From the NCBI GenBank assembly GCA_035625025.1, contig DASPQJ010000043.1, positions 1 through 50,316 on the forward strand: a stretch of 50,316 bases of DNA, given 5' to 3'. The notes under the pieces are model-generated. The model did not search any database. It was not told where the DNA came from and saw only the letters and a list, made by a program, of their open reading frames with translations. The position numbers were made by a program, and so were the translations under genes. Positions 15,151-24,741 of this stretch are shown in pieces (position 1 is the first letter of the stretch; the number at the start of each line of letters is the position of its first letter). Source of the stretch: Bog-793 sp035625025 (GTDB lineage Bacteria; Actinomycetota; Acidimicrobiia; Acidimicrobiales; Bog-793).

Positions 15151-17871
15151 GTGGCGACGTACTTGCTCCTCGACGGGCACAGCCTCGCGTTCCGGGCCTG
15201 GTTCGCCTTGCAAGACGCCGGGATGCGAACGTCGTCGGGCCAGGAGACCCAGGCCGTGTACGGCTTCGTCACGATGACGACGAAGATGCTCGCCGACTTC
15301 CAACCCGACGGCATGGCGGTCGCCTTCGACCGGCACGAGCCGACGTTCCGTGACTCGCTCGTCGCGGACTACAAGGCGGGCCGCCCGCCGACGCCGGAGC
15401 CGCTGATCCAACAGGTCGAGCTGATCCGCCAGTTCGTCGGGGCCCTCGGTGTTCCCGCCGTCGACGCCATCGGCTTCGAGGCGGACGACATCCTCGCGAC
15501 GCTGGCGACGAAGCTGCGCGACGCGGGCGCGGACGTCGTCATCGTCACGGGGGACCGCGACTCGTTCCAACTCGTCGAGGACCCCCACGTGCGCGTGCTG
15601 TACAACCGGCGCGGCATGTCCGACTACGTCCTCTACGACGAGGCGGGGATCGTCGAGCGCACCGGAGTTGCCCCGGCGGACTACCCGCTGTTGGCCTCGT
15701 TGCGGGGAGACCCTTCCGACAACCTCCCCGGCGTTCCCGGTGTCGGCGAGAAGACGGCGGCGAAGCTCGTTGCGACCTACCACGATCTCGACGCGCTCTA
15801 CGCGCACATCGACGAGTGCACGCCGAAGCTGCGCGAGTCCCTCGTCGCCCACGAGGACCAGGTGCGCTCGAACCTGCGGATGACGCCGCTCGTGCGCGAC
15901 GTCCCTGTCGGGGTCGCGCTCTCCGAGCTCGAGCTGCGGGGGTCGGACCGCGGGGCGCTGGAGCGGTTCTTCAACTTCCTGGAGATGCGCACGCCGCGCG
16001 ACCGGCTCTTCGCCGTGCTCGACGCCGCGGGGCTCGCCGCCGGGCCGGTGGCGCCGGAGCCCAGTCCCGGTTCGTCGCGGGGCGTCGTCTCGCCCGAGAC
16101 CGCCGCGGCCGCCTCCGCGGCGTTGGCCGGGCTCGACGAACAGGCCCGGACCGAGGGAAGGATCGGCCTCGAGGCGACGTGGGCGGCGACCCCGGGACGC
16201 TCGGCGATTGACGCGCTCGGCCTGTGCCCGCCGCGGGAGGGCGACGTCGTCGTCGTGCCGGGAGGGCTTCTCGCCTCAGCCGACCTCACGGGGTCGCTGG
16301 CGGCGGTCCTCGGGGGCTCGCCGGGGGAGCCCGTGCGCCACCGGCTCGTCGGGCACCGGGTGAAGGAGCTGATGCGGGCACTTCTGCCCCGGGGCGTCGA
16401 TGTGACGACGCTCGAGGTCGACACCGCGGTCATCGCCTACGTGCTCGACCCTGCCGACGGCCAGGCGACCCTCGACGAGCTCGCCGAGCGGCGGGGGATG
16501 GCCGGCGCGCCGACGGCCGAGGACGGGCAGCTCGGTTTCGAGCTCGCGGCGCGCGACGTGTCGGGAGCCGGTCTCGTCGAGGCGACGGCCCGGCGGGCCG
16601 AGCTCGTCGCGGGCCTGGGCGAGCGCCTACTCGCCGAGCTCGACGCCGTCGAGGGTCGCGCGCTTTACGAGGAGATCGAGCTGCCGCTCATTCGCGTCCT
16701 CGCCAAGATGGAGGTCGCCGGGATCGCGGTCGACGTCGAGAGGCTGCGGCGGATCAACGCCGAGCTCACGACGGAGGCGGCGACCCTCGAGACCGAGCTG
16801 CACGCGCTCGCCGGTGGCGAGTTCAACGTGAACTCGTCGACGCAGCTGCGCACGGTTCTCTACGACAAGCTGAAGCTCACCCCGCAGCGCCGGACGAAGA
16901 CCGGCTACTCGACCGACGCCGCGACGCTCGAGAAGCTGCGTGACGCCCACCCGATCGTCGAGACCCTGCTGCGCTACCGCGAGGTCGAAAAGCTCCGCTC
17001 CACCTACGGCGAAGGACTGCTCGCCGAGGTGGCCGCCGACGGGCGAATCCACGCCTCGTTCAACCAGACTGTGGCGCGGACGGGACGGCTCTCCTCGGAT
17101 CGGCCGAACCTCCACAACATCCCGGTGCGCACCGACGACGGCCGACGCATCCGCGAGGCGTTCGTGCCGGCCGCCGGCACCGAGTTCCTCATCGCGGACT
17201 ACAACCAGATCGAGCTGCGGGTGATCGCCCATCTGACAGGGGACCCCGGGCTCGTCGAGGAGTTCGCCTCCGGCCACGACATCCACGCCGCGACGGCGTC
17301 CCGCATCTACGGCGTCGCGCCCGAGGCCGTGACCGTCGCCCAGCGGTCAAAGGCCAAGATGGTCTCCTACGGCCTCGCCTACGGCATGGAGGCCTACGGT
17401 CTCGCCCAGCGGCTCGGCGTCGGGCTCGAGGAGGCCACGGAGATCCTCGAGCACTACTTCGCCGCTTTCCCGGCGGTGCGGTCCTACATGGAGAGTTCCG
17501 TCGCGCAGGCGCGCCTTCGCGGCTACACCGCGACGGAGCTCGGACGCCGCCGCTACATCCCCGAGCTCGCCTCGGACAACCACCGCATCCGTCAGGCGGC
17601 GGAGCGCCAGGCGATGAACGCCGGCATCCAGGGGCTTGCCGCCGACATCTTCAAGCTCGCCCTCGTCCGGCTCGACGCGGCGCTGGAATCCGCTGGATTA
17701 GCCGCGCGCATCGTGCTCCAGGTGCACGACGAGGTGCTCGTCGAGGTCCCGGCGACCGAGCACGACACCGTCGAGACGATCGTGCGGGAGGCGATGGGAA
17801 AGGCCTATCCGCTTTCGGTCCCGCTCGAGGTGCACCTCTCCTGGGGGCCCACCTGGGCTGCGGCGAAATGA
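15151..17871 (+). CDS. polA: DNA polymerase I
   Basis: The 906-residue enzyme has an intact 5'-nuclease domain (residues 1-290; DGHSLAFRAW, EADDILATL, VTGDRDSFQLV, GDPSDNLPGVPGVGEKTA), a 3'-5' exonuclease-like domain (about 310-510) and a family-A polymerase domain. Polymerase motif A is DYNQIELR with catalytic D683, motif B is RSKAKMVSYGLAYG and motif C is QVHDEVLVE. The proofreading domain lacks the DxE pair (LEATWAA where FDTET is expected), so it is probably inactive, as in other actinobacterial PolA. It fills gaps after excision repair and replaces RNA primers. It precedes rpsA and coaE in the common actinobacterial order. Confidence 0.98.
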   Translation: MATYLLLDGHSLAFRAWFALQDAGMRTSSGQETQAVYGFVTMTTKMLADFQPDGMAVAFDRHEPTFRDSLVADYKAGRPPTPEPLIQQVELIRQFVGALGVPAVDAIGFEADDILATLATKLRDAGADVVIVTGDRDSFQLVEDPHVRVLYNRRGMSDYVLYDEAGIVERTGVAPADYPLLASLRGDPSDNLPGVPGVGEKTAAKLVATYHDLDALYAHIDECTPKLRESLVAHEDQVRSNLRMTPLVRDVPVGVALSELELRGSDRGALERFFNFLEMRTPRDRLFAVLDAAGLAAGPVAPEPSPGSSRGVVSPETAAAASAALAGLDEQARTEGRIGLEATWAATPGRSAIDALGLCPPREGDVVVVPGGLLASADLTGSLAAVLGGSPGEPVRHRLVGHRVKELMRALLPRGVDVTTLEVDTAVIAYVLDPADGQATLDELAERRGMAGAPTAEDGQLGFELAARDVSGAGLVEATARRAELVAGLGERLLAELDAVEGRALYEEIELPLIRVLAKMEVAGIAVDVERLRRINAELTTEAATLETELHALAGGEFNVNSSTQLRTVLYDKLKLTPQRRTKTGYSTDAATLEKLRDAHPIVETLLRYREVEKLRSTYGEGLLAEVAADGRIHASFNQTVARTGRLSSDRPNLHNIPVRTDDGRRIREAFVPAAGTEFLIADYNQIELRVIAHLTGDPGLVEEFASGHDIHAATASRIYGVAPEAVTVAQRSKAKMVSYGLAYGMEAYGLAQRLGVGLEEATEILEHYFAAFPAVRSYMESSVAQARLRGYTATELGRRRYIPELASDNHRIRQAAERQAMNAGIQGLAADIFKLALVRLDAALESAGLAARIVLQVHDEVLVEVPATEHDTVETIVREAMGKAYPLSVPLEVHLSWGPTWAAAK

Positions 17872-17903
17872 TCCCGACACCGATGTGTAACATTGCGGAC
17901 GCG

Positions 17904-17930
17904 CGTCGCCCCGCCGTTTGACGGGCGACG
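17904..17930 (+). terminator. Hairpin between polA and rpsA
   Basis: CGTCGCCC (17904-17911) pairs with GGGCGACG (17923-17930) across an 11-nt loop, 33 bases after the polA stop. It may be a weak terminator or part of the rpsA leader. Confidence 0.35.
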
Positions 17931-18044
17931 GCAGCGGTGTCCCGTCGACGCGGCGGGCGACCGCCCAAATCATCCATCCGTCCCGCCGTCCGGGAAGACA
18001 GGCCCGCGGCGGGCCCGATTCCACAATCTAGAGGCTGTCTGCCG

Positions 18045-19568
18045 ATGTCCGAGACAATCCGCGACGAACCCTCGCAGCCCGAACCGGCCGGCGAGAGCGC
18101 CGCGCCAAGCCCGGCGGAACCGGCCGTCGGGGAGACCCCGGCGGGCGAGGCCGGCAGCTACACCTTCCAGACGATCACCGAGGACGACCTCGGTGCGCTC
18201 TCCTTCGACGACGCGGTCAGCGAGACGATGGTCGCCTTCGACGATGGCGACATCGTGAAGGGCACGATCGTGAAGGTCGACAACGACGAGGTCCTCCTCG
18301 ACATCGGTTACAAGTCCGAGGGCGTCATCCCGGTCCGGGAGCTTTCGATCCGCCACGACGTCGACGCCCACGAGATCGTCTCCGTCGGCGACGAGGTCGA
18401 GGCGCTCGTCCTGCAGAAAGAGGACAAGGAAGGCCGGTTGGTCCTGTCGAAAAAGCGCGCCCAGTACGAGCGCGCCTGGGGCGACATCGAGCGGATCAAG
18501 GAATCTGGCGGCGTCGTCGAGGGACCGGTGATCGAGGTCGTGAAGGGCGGTCTCATCCTCGACATCGGGCTGCGGGGGTTCCTGCCCGCCTCGCTCGTCG
18601 AGCTGCGCCGGGTGCGCGACCTCCAGCCGTACATCGGCAAGACGCTCGAGGCCAAGATCATCGAACTCGACAAGAACCGCAACAACGTCGTGCTCTCGAG
18701 GCGGGCCTGGCTCGAGGAGACCCAGAAAGAACAGCGGGGCGAGTTCCTCGTCAACTTGAAGCCGGGCGAGATCCGCCGGGGTGTCGTCTCCTCCGTCGTG
18801 AACTTCGGCGCGTTCGTCGACCTCGGGGGCATGGACGGCCTGATCCACGTCTCCGAGCTGTCGTGGAAGCACGTCGACCATCCCTCCTCGGTCGTCCAGG
18901 TCGGTGACGAGGTCACCGTCCAGGTGCTCGACGTCGACCTCGACAAGGAGCGGATCTCGCTCTCCTTGAAAGCGACCCAGTCCGACCCCTGGCAGGAGTT
19001 CGCGAGCGCCCACCACGTCGGCGAGCTCGTCTACGGCCGGATCACCAAGCTCGTGCCCTTCGGCGCCTTCGTGCAGGTGGGCGACGGCATCGAGGGTCTG
19101 GTCCACATCTCGGAGATGGCGGCGCACCACGTCGACCTGCCCGAGCAGGTTGTGACGGCGGGCGAGGAGCTGTGGGTGAAGATCATCGACATCGACCTGC
19201 AGCGCCGTCGCATCAGCCTGTCGATCAAGCAGGCGGCCGAGGGTGGCGAGGTCGCCGAGGAGTACCGGGAGGCGTTCGGCGAGCACGCCTACGACGCCGA
19301 GGGCAATTACATCGGCACCTTCGAGTACACGCCGACTCCTTTCACCCCGGAGACCGAGGCCCAGGCGGCCTGGGCCGAGGAGTTCGCGGCCGACGCCGCG
19401 GCCGAGGAGTTCGCGGCTGATGTCGCGGCCCATGCTGAGGCCGAGGAGGAGTCCGAGGCGACGGACCAGGTGGAGGCGGGAGGAAACGAGGCCGAACCAG
19501 CCGCAGCCTCCGCCCGCGAGGACGTCGTCGGCGGCGAACCGGCGCCAGGCGAAGCCGAGGAGTCCTGA
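18045..19568 (+). CDS. rpsA: 30S ribosomal protein S1
   Basis: The 507-residue protein has four S1 RNA-binding domains, starting near GDIVKGTIVKVDN, GGVVEGPVIEV, GEIRRGVVSSVVNFG and GELVYGRITKLVPFG. A short acidic N-terminal extension precedes them. After residue ~400 comes a long acidic Ala/Glu-rich tail containing EFAADAAAEEFAADVAA. Four domains and this length match actinobacterial S1. It helps the 30S subunit bind leadered mRNA; the acidic tail is lineage-variable. ATG 18045 is chosen because the S1-like N-terminus starts there and upstream codons are non-coding in character. coaE follows 78 bases downstream. Confidence 0.97.
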   Translation: MSETIRDEPSQPEPAGESAAPSPAEPAVGETPAGEAGSYTFQTITEDDLGALSFDDAVSETMVAFDDGDIVKGTIVKVDNDEVLLDIGYKSEGVIPVRELSIRHDVDAHEIVSVGDEVEALVLQKEDKEGRLVLSKKRAQYERAWGDIERIKESGGVVEGPVIEVVKGGLILDIGLRGFLPASLVELRRVRDLQPYIGKTLEAKIIELDKNRNNVVLSRRAWLEETQKEQRGEFLVNLKPGEIRRGVVSSVVNFGAFVDLGGMDGLIHVSELSWKHVDHPSSVVQVGDEVTVQVLDVDLDKERISLSLKATQSDPWQEFASAHHVGELVYGRITKLVPFGAFVQVGDGIEGLVHISEMAAHHVDLPEQVVTAGEELWVKIIDIDLQRRRISLSIKQAAEGGEVAEEYREAFGEHAYDAEGNYIGTFEYTPTPFTPETEAQAAWAEEFAADAAAEEFAADVAAHAEAEEESEATDQVEAGGNEAEPAAASAREDVVGGEPAPGEAEES

Positions 19569-19646
19569 GTTCGCCCTCGGCGGTGGGTGCGGTCGGGACG
19601 GCGGGCTGACGAGATCGGGTTCGGCCCCGGATCCCGGGAGGCAGCC

Positions 19647-20267
19647 GTGGTCGTGATCGGCTGCACCGGGGGGATCGGTTCGGGCAAGTCGACCGTCGCC
19701 GCGCTTCTGGAACGCCGCGGGGCCCGCATCGTCGACACCGACGCGCTCGCGCGCGGCGTGACCGCACCGGGGACCCCGGGACATCGTGCCGTCGTCGCGC
19801 GCTTTGGAGCGCAAATCATCGCCCCGGACGGCTCGCTCGACCGCCAGGCGCTCGCCGCGCTCGTTTTCTCCGACCCCGCCGCGCGCCGCGACCTCGAGGC
19901 GATCGTCCACCCGCTCGTCTTTGCGGCCATGAGCCGGGAACTCGCCGCCATTCCCCCGGGCGAGGTCGTCGTCTGCGTCCTGCCGCTCCTCGCCGAGACC
20001 GACGCTCGCCATCGCTATGGCCTCGACGGGGTGCTCGTCGTGGACGCGCCCGAGGATCTCGTCGTCGAGCGGCTCGTGCGCGATCGCGGGATGGACGAAA
20101 CCGATGCTCGCTCCCGGATCGCCGCCCAGGCCGACCGGTTTCAGCGCGTCGCGCTCGCTGATTACGTCATCCTCAACGCCGGCACGCTCGCGGAGCTCGA
20201 GGAGATGACCGAGAGGGCGTGGCACTGGATCGAGCGGCTGGGGAAGGCTGAGGCCGCGCCGCGCTAG
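19647..20267 (+). CDS. coaE: Dephospho-CoA kinase
   Basis: A 206-residue P-loop kinase that phosphorylates dephospho-CoA at the 3'-hydroxyl, the last step of CoA synthesis. Visible motifs are Walker A GGIGSGKST at residues 8-16, DTDALAR (substrate-binding Asp), IVHPLVF, and the lid region RLVRDRGMDETDARSRI. Its length is standard; some actinobacterial CoaE carry an extra C-terminal UPF0157 domain, which is absent here. The start GTG 19647 has GGGAGG six bases upstream. The position after rpsA is the usual actinobacterial arrangement; uvrB, normally close by, is 12 kb away here. Confidence 0.97.
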   Translation: MVVIGCTGGIGSGKSTVAALLERRGARIVDTDALARGVTAPGTPGHRAVVARFGAQIIAPDGSLDRQALAALVFSDPAARRDLEAIVHPLVFAAMSRELAAIPPGEVVVCVLPLLAETDARHRYGLDGVLVVDAPEDLVVERLVRDRGMDETDARSRIAAQADRFQRVALADYVILNAGTLAELEEMTERAWHWIERLGKAEAAPR

Positions 20268-20293
20268 GCGGAAGGGCGCGCCCTTCGGCGCGG
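20254..20293 (+). terminator. Hairpin overlapping the coaE end
   Basis: The 16-base perfect palindrome GAAGGGCGCGCCCTTC (20271-20286) is extended by CCGCGCC (20254-20260) pairing with GGCGCGG (20287-20293). It lies at the coaE stop and is a plausible terminator, without a U-run. Confidence 0.4.
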
Positions 20294-20822
20294 GCAGGTC
20301 GTGTCCCAGGCCCAGACGCTTCCGCACCCGAGTAGGGCCCTGGATCGACGGCGCGCCGCCCGAGGGATGGCGCGGCGCGCGCGGCCGTCGGCAGCCTTGC
20401 TACGTCGTTCGTGCCAGACGGGTTCTTCGGGAATGGTCCGTGGTTCCGATTGAACAATCCCGTCTTCGCCGATGAGGGCGGCACGAGGTGTCGTTCGGAA
20501 TGGCGCCGGGCGACCCTCCCGCGGTGCGAACCTGCCGGCCTCGGCGGATCCGGGTCGCGGTTCGGGAGCCGAGGAGGCGCGCCCGGCCTCGACGTGGGCT
20601 CCCGAGCTGGCGCGGCGTTGAGGGCCGGCGGGTTCAGACGTTCGGCGCCCCGCGTCTTGCCGAGACACCCCGTCGAGGCTGGCCAACGCGACGGGTCACG
20701 GTATCTAATGGGACGCGGTCCCGCTGGGCGATCTCATTCGTCACGATCATTCGGCACGAATGAGTGCGAGGCGTTGTCGTGGCGTCCTCGTCCCGATGGA
20801 GTTATGAAGCGATGGTCGCGAG
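20294..20822. other. Intergenic region at the start of accessory block 2
   Basis: I see no convincing gene; open frames here have poor composition and no recognisable homology. It must contain the promoter of the DUF1275 gene. Confidence 0.4.
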
Positions 20823-21623
20823 ATGAGAACCTTCCTGTCGGATGTTCGCCAGACGCTCGCTCCCGATCGCGTCAGCGCTGACGGTCCGCTGCCGCCGCTC
20901 CTTGTCGCCTTGACGCTTGTGACCGGGCTCGTCGATGCCTTCAGCTACCTTGAGCTCGGTCATGTCTTTGTCGCCAACATGACGGGAAACGTCGTGTTTC
21001 TCGCCTTCTCCCTGGGTGGCGCCTTGGGCTTCTCCATTCCCGCGTCGCTGACGGCGCTCGGCGCCTTCAGCCTCGGCGCCCTCGGCGCCGGACGGGTTGC
21101 GACCCGTTCTGGTCCCAACCGGGCCCGGATGCTGAGTCACGCCGCGGCCTTGCAGACCCTTTTCCTGCTCGTCGCAGTTGCCCTCGCGGCTTCATCGACT
21201 GATCCCATGGCGCCGGGCTCCCGCTACGGCCTGATCGTCGTTCTCGCGGGTGCGATGGGAGTCCAGAACGCCACCGCCCGGAGGCTCGCGGTGGCGGACC
21301 TGACGACGACCGTTCTCACGATGACCCTCACCGGACTGTCTGCCGACAGTTCCATCGGGGGCGGCAGGGGCTCGCAGGCGGGACGGAGGGTGGTCTCGAT
21401 CGGCGCGATGTTGGTGGGGGCACTTTTCGGCGTGCTGCTCGTCCGTCACGTCGACATCGCCTATCCGCTGGGGGTTGCCGCTGTTGTCGTCGCAGGGGTC
21501 GCGGCGAGCTCGTCCGTCCTCGGAAGATCGAATCCCCCCTGGACCGTGTTCCGCGACGGAAAGCTGTCGCCTCGTCCGGACCCGGAAGCGCGGGGAGACG
21601 GCCCGCAAACCCTGTCATCCTGA
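20823..21623 (+). CDS. DUF1275 (YoaK-like) membrane protein
   Basis: A 266-residue hydrophobic protein with about six membrane spans. The N-terminal block LLVALTLVTGLVDAFSYLELGHVFVANMTGN is the hallmark of the YoaK/DUF1275 family (split here from a longer match), with conserved Asp-Ala-Phe-Ser-Tyr and the MTGN motif. A second conserved block is AGAMGVQNATARRL followed by DLTTTVLTMTLTGL. The family is common in bacteria and its function is not established; transport is assumed. It is a single gene, convergent with the DUF1003 gene and separated from it by a hairpin. The start ATG 20823 has only a weak Shine-Dalgarno. Confidence 0.9.
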   Translation: MRTFLSDVRQTLAPDRVSADGPLPPLLVALTLVTGLVDAFSYLELGHVFVANMTGNVVFLAFSLGGALGFSIPASLTALGAFSLGALGAGRVATRSGPNRARMLSHAAALQTLFLLVAVALAASSTDPMAPGSRYGLIVVLAGAMGVQNATARRLAVADLTTTVLTMTLTGLSADSSIGGGRGSQAGRRVVSIGAMLVGALFGVLLVRHVDIAYPLGVAAVVVAGVAASSSVLGRSNPPWTVFRDGKLSPRPDPEARGDGPQTLSS

Positions 21624-21657
21624 GACCAAGGCGACGCGGTCCCGCTCTCCGACCGCC

Positions 21658-21700
21658 GTCGGCTGGGTGCTCGCAGGCCAAGGATCGGCCGCGAGCCGAC
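21658..21700. terminator. Bidirectional terminator between DUF1275 and DUF1003 genes
   Basis: GCTCGC(A)GGCC at 21669-21679 pairs with GGCCGCGAGC at 21687-21696, with one bulged A and a 7-nt loop; outer GTCGG/CCGAC add further pairs. It sits between two convergent genes. Confidence 0.55.
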
Positions 21701-21734
21701 GACAGCGCCGGTCCCGGGGCCCGAGGTGGACGGA

Positions 21735-22259
21735 TCATTGGGCGTCCGGTGACGGTCTGGCCGGGGTCGTCCCGATCGCGATCTGCGTGGCGAGCTGGTG
21801 GATCCTCTGGGTGAGATCGTGCACCTTTTGGGTGAGATCCGTATTCGATTCCAGCAGCTCGTCGATCTTGTGGGTCTCGATGTAGTGGTGCGAGGCGAGG
21901 ATCTCGTCCCGGGCCGCCGCCCGGTTCTGGCTCATCATGATGATCGGTGCCTGGATACCGGCAAGACCGGAAAGCACGAGGTTGAGCGCGATGTACGGAT
22001 ACGGGTCGAAAGCCCGGTGGCTGAGGACGTGCTGGATCAAGACGGTGTTGACCACGATCCAGAGCCCGATCAACCCGATGAAGATGAAGATGAACGGCCA
22101 CGAGCCCCCGAAGCTCGCGATTTCGTCGGCGACGCGCTCCCCGAACGTGCGCTCGTCATGGGCGGCCTGCAAGGCGGGGTGGTCGTGCGCGGGGTGTCGC
22201 CAAGGGAACCAACTGCTGCGCGCCGCGGGCCGGGCTGCGCTGACGGGTTCCAGGGTCAC
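21735..22259 (-). CDS. DUF1003 membrane protein
   Basis: A 174-residue protein with the DUF1003 signature: FGERVADEIASFGGSWPFI leading into a first membrane span (about 54-76), then FDPYPYIALNLVLS and a second span (88-110), the conserved QAPIIMMSQNRAAARD, and a C-terminal helix (HYIETHKIDELLE... LTQKVHDLTQRIHQL) likely to form a coiled coil. Family function is unknown; related proteins are linked to cyclic-nucleotide or envelope stress contexts only loosely. The start is GTG (complement 22257-22259) with AGGAAAGG upstream. Confidence 0.92.
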   Translation of the reverse strand: MTLEPVSAARPAARSSWFPWRHPAHDHPALQAAHDERTFGERVADEIASFGGSWPFIFIFIGLIGLWIVVNTVLIQHVLSHRAFDPYPYIALNLVLSGLAGIQAPIIMMSQNRAAARDEILASHHYIETHKIDELLESNTDLTQKVHDLTQRIHQLATQIAIGTTPARPSPDAQ

Positions 22260-22532
22260 GGGTGCCTGCCTTTCCTACGAGAACGAGGCTGCGGCATGTT
22301 GCCACGTTCTGACCTGCCGAGCACGCTCACCCCGGCACGCCGCGAAGGAATGACACGGGGGCGGAAGCTCGCGCCCGGCGGAGGGTGACGGGTGGAGAGC
22401 CGTCAACCGATCCCTCGCTCCCGCAAAGAAAAAAGGCGCGCTGCGGATCCCTCTGGGCATCGCGCTCTGACCGAGCGCGTTCTCGACCGGGAGCGCGCGG
22501 TCCTTGCCAGTTCGCCGGGGCGCATGGCCGCC

Positions 22533-23375
22533 CTATCTGGCGGTCTTGAAGTAGGTGACACCCACCGTGTTCGGACCGAGATGGGTGCCCATGACCGGGC
22601 CCATCAAGGCCACCCCGACGTCCCGGACGGGCACTCGGGCCGCAAGCATGTCCACGAAGACGCCGAAGTCGGGGGCGTCGGAGTGGAAGGCCGTGAGGCT
22701 CTCGCACGGGTAGTCGGCTTCGATGCGTTCGACCATCCACTCGAAAGCATGCTGACGGGTCCGAACCTTGCCGGCGACCTCGACGGTTCCCTGTTCGAAG
22801 CGGAGCAGCGGTCGGACGGATAGGGCCGTGCCCAGCAGGGCCGTCGCCGCCCCGATCCTCCCGCCACGTCGCAGGTACTCCAGGGACTCCACCGCGCCGT
22901 AATAGGCGAGGGAGCTCCGCAGCTTCTCGACCTCGGCAACGACGGTCGCCAGGTCGGCACCTTCTGCCGCCCGGAAGGCCGCGACACGACAGAGGTTGCC
23001 GAGGCCCGCGGAAACGGACAGGGAGTCGACGAGCGCGACGTGGCACCGGCCCGTGAAGTTGTCGGCGGCGACGCGGGCGGCCTGGAAGGTGGCCGAGACC
23101 TTCGATGACAGGGTGAGGCAGATGACGCCGCTCGCGCCTTCCGCGTCCAGTTGGGAGAACGCCCGCTCGAAGTCCCCTGGGGAAGGTGACGTCGTCTTCG
23201 GAAGCGTGTCCGAGGCCCGCAGCCGCGCCCAGAACTCCTCCGGGGACAGGTCGACCCCGTCGATGAACTCGTCCTCGTCAAAGCGCACCTTCAGCGGGAC
23301 GACCTCGATCGACAGTTTCTTCAGAACGTCGGGCGGAAGGTCTGCAGAACTGTCGGTGACCACTCGAACCGTCAT
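22533..23375 (-). CDS. DegV-family fatty-acid-binding protein
   Basis: The 280-residue protein shows the family's two-lobe pattern: N-terminal VVTDSSADLPPDVL with the lipid-contacting Ser, TTSPSPGDFERAF, VICLTLSSKVSATFQAA, and VALVDSLSVSAGLG. The C-terminal lobe has YLRRGGRIGAATALLG and ends with VMGTHLGPNTVGV. DegV/FakB proteins hold a fatty acid for phosphorylation by a FakA kinase; no fakA (DhaL-DegV fusion type) is adjacent. DhaL, a distant relative of the FakA kinase domain, is encoded 5 kb away but belongs to a sugar module. The start is ATG (complement 23373-23375). Confidence 0.92.
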   Translation of the reverse strand: MTVRVVTDSSADLPPDVLKKLSIEVVPLKVRFDEDEFIDGVDLSPEEFWARLRASDTLPKTTSPSPGDFERAFSQLDAEGASGVICLTLSSKVSATFQAARVAADNFTGRCHVALVDSLSVSAGLGNLCRVAAFRAAEGADLATVVAEVEKLRSSLAYYGAVESLEYLRRGGRIGAATALLGTALSVRPLLRFEQGTVEVAGKVRTRQHAFEWMVERIEADYPCESLTAFHSDAPDFGVFVDMLAARVPVRDVGVALMGPVMGTHLGPNTVGVTYFKTAR

Positions 23376-24728
23376 GGCGTGTCAGTCTCGATTGTTTCGG
23401 CTGAGAGCCATCTTGACATCTGTATCGTCGCTTCACTCGCTCTCGCGCGACCGTCGGGACATCGATCCCGCAAAACGTCGGCGAATCGACGGCGGTGGGG
23501 CTTGTGGTGTCGCCACCGTCCTGTCCGATCGCTCGGACCTTCGGTGTGCCCGTGCGATCCACCGCGAATCGGTCCATCGGCGAGGTCACACAGGCCTGGC
23601 GTGGGGGTGTCAGGGGCGACCAAGGCGCGGCGTGTCCGAGGGGACGCGGGTCGGCGGCCGCTGGACGGAAACATGGTGGGACGAGGACCAGCGTGGCGAG
23701 CCGGGGGCACTGTGGCGATCAGCGCCGCAACGAGGCGCGCAGTGGGTGGTGTTTGGCGATCGAACTTTCTTCGTCGCTCGGGTGGCGGGATCGGTCCCTC
23801 TTGTCGCGTTTTTTGGGGAACGTCCCAGGAAGCCATCAGGAGGATCACAGGGAACGTAAGCAGCCTGTGGGCAGTTGGGTGCAGAGGGAGGTCTCCGACA
23901 TGGTCGAGCAGAAACAATCCTCCCGCGAATCGGCGGCGCCACCGGACCGACTGCGGCGAGACAAGGTGCGACAGCCCGACGGCCAGATTCCCGATCCGAG
24001 GCAGGCTTGGCGCGGACCGCGCCCCGTCGTGCTGGTGCAACGCTTCAGCCGGCATCACCGACGGGTTGGAGACCGTCGCGGTTGACCGAGCGGGAAAACT
24101 GCAGGCGAAACAACTCGAAAGACGGGTAGCCGACGGCTCGCCTCGAGGACGCGGACGTCCCGTCAGCTTCTGCGCCCGAGCATCTGGGCCCCATCCGTAT
24201 TCTCCGTGAACGCCGACGGGTGCCACAGGTTCGGCCCAGACCGTCACGCCAGACAGCGGCGATCCGCACCGGCGGTCGCCGCCCGAACTACCCACCGTCG
24301 ATGAACCTTCCACGGCGGCCGTTGGTCGGATCTCCGCGGCCGCCCGGCGGTTTCGCATGACCGGCGTTGCGCCGGCGGACGCCATGACACCCGCCGGATG
24401 GTGGCGTCGACGACCGCGCATGCCGTTCGAACCGAGCCGCGAAGGCGCGCCGGGCGTAACCCGGGAACCTCCAAGAGCTCTTCTTTGCGATCGCGGAACG
24501 CGGCGAGACGCTGAGCTGATCGACGGGCGCCAGCACGGTGACGGCGTTCCCCCGGGTCTCTTCGCCCCGCCAGCGCCCGAGATCCCGGCGTCGAGGGGGG
24601 GTCTTCCTCAGGGCCTCGGTGGGCCGCCTCGCAGACCTTGGACCGCGTTGCTGGCGGATGCCGAGGGGGAGTTCCACCTCGTCCGATCCAGGCGAAGAAT
24701 CGGGGAACGACCTCCCTGTTGCGCGTGC
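23376..24728. other. 1.35-kb stretch without a supported gene
   Basis: Open frames cover it on both strands, but none has a recognisable domain, a credible start with codon bias, or matching neighbours. One short frame beginning at ATG 23900 (MVEQKQSSRESAAPP...) has GGGAGG upstream and could be a minor gene. No tRNA, inverted repeat or IS end was seen. It may be decayed DNA. Confidence 0.4.
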
Positions 24729-24734
24729 GATAAT
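24729..24734 (+). promoter_or_regulatory. -10 element for a leaderless aldolase transcript
   Basis: GATAAT, preceded by TGC as in extended -10 promoters, ends 7 nt before ATG 24742. There is no Shine-Dalgarno, so transcription probably starts at the ATG. Confidence 0.5.
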
Positions 24735-24741
24735 CGCCGGG

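Noticed and set aside
14383..15852. Minus-strand frame spanning dtxR and the start of polA
   Set aside because: It overlaps the real dtxR in another frame and antisense polA; the composition is a shadow.
17970..20327. 785-codon minus-strand open frame opposite rpsA-coaE
   Set aside because: Same cause: antisense of GC-rich coding sequence, no recognisable domain.
23376..24741. Large open frames on both strands
   Set aside because: No domains, poor composition, and mutually overlapping frames of similar length; treated as non-coding.
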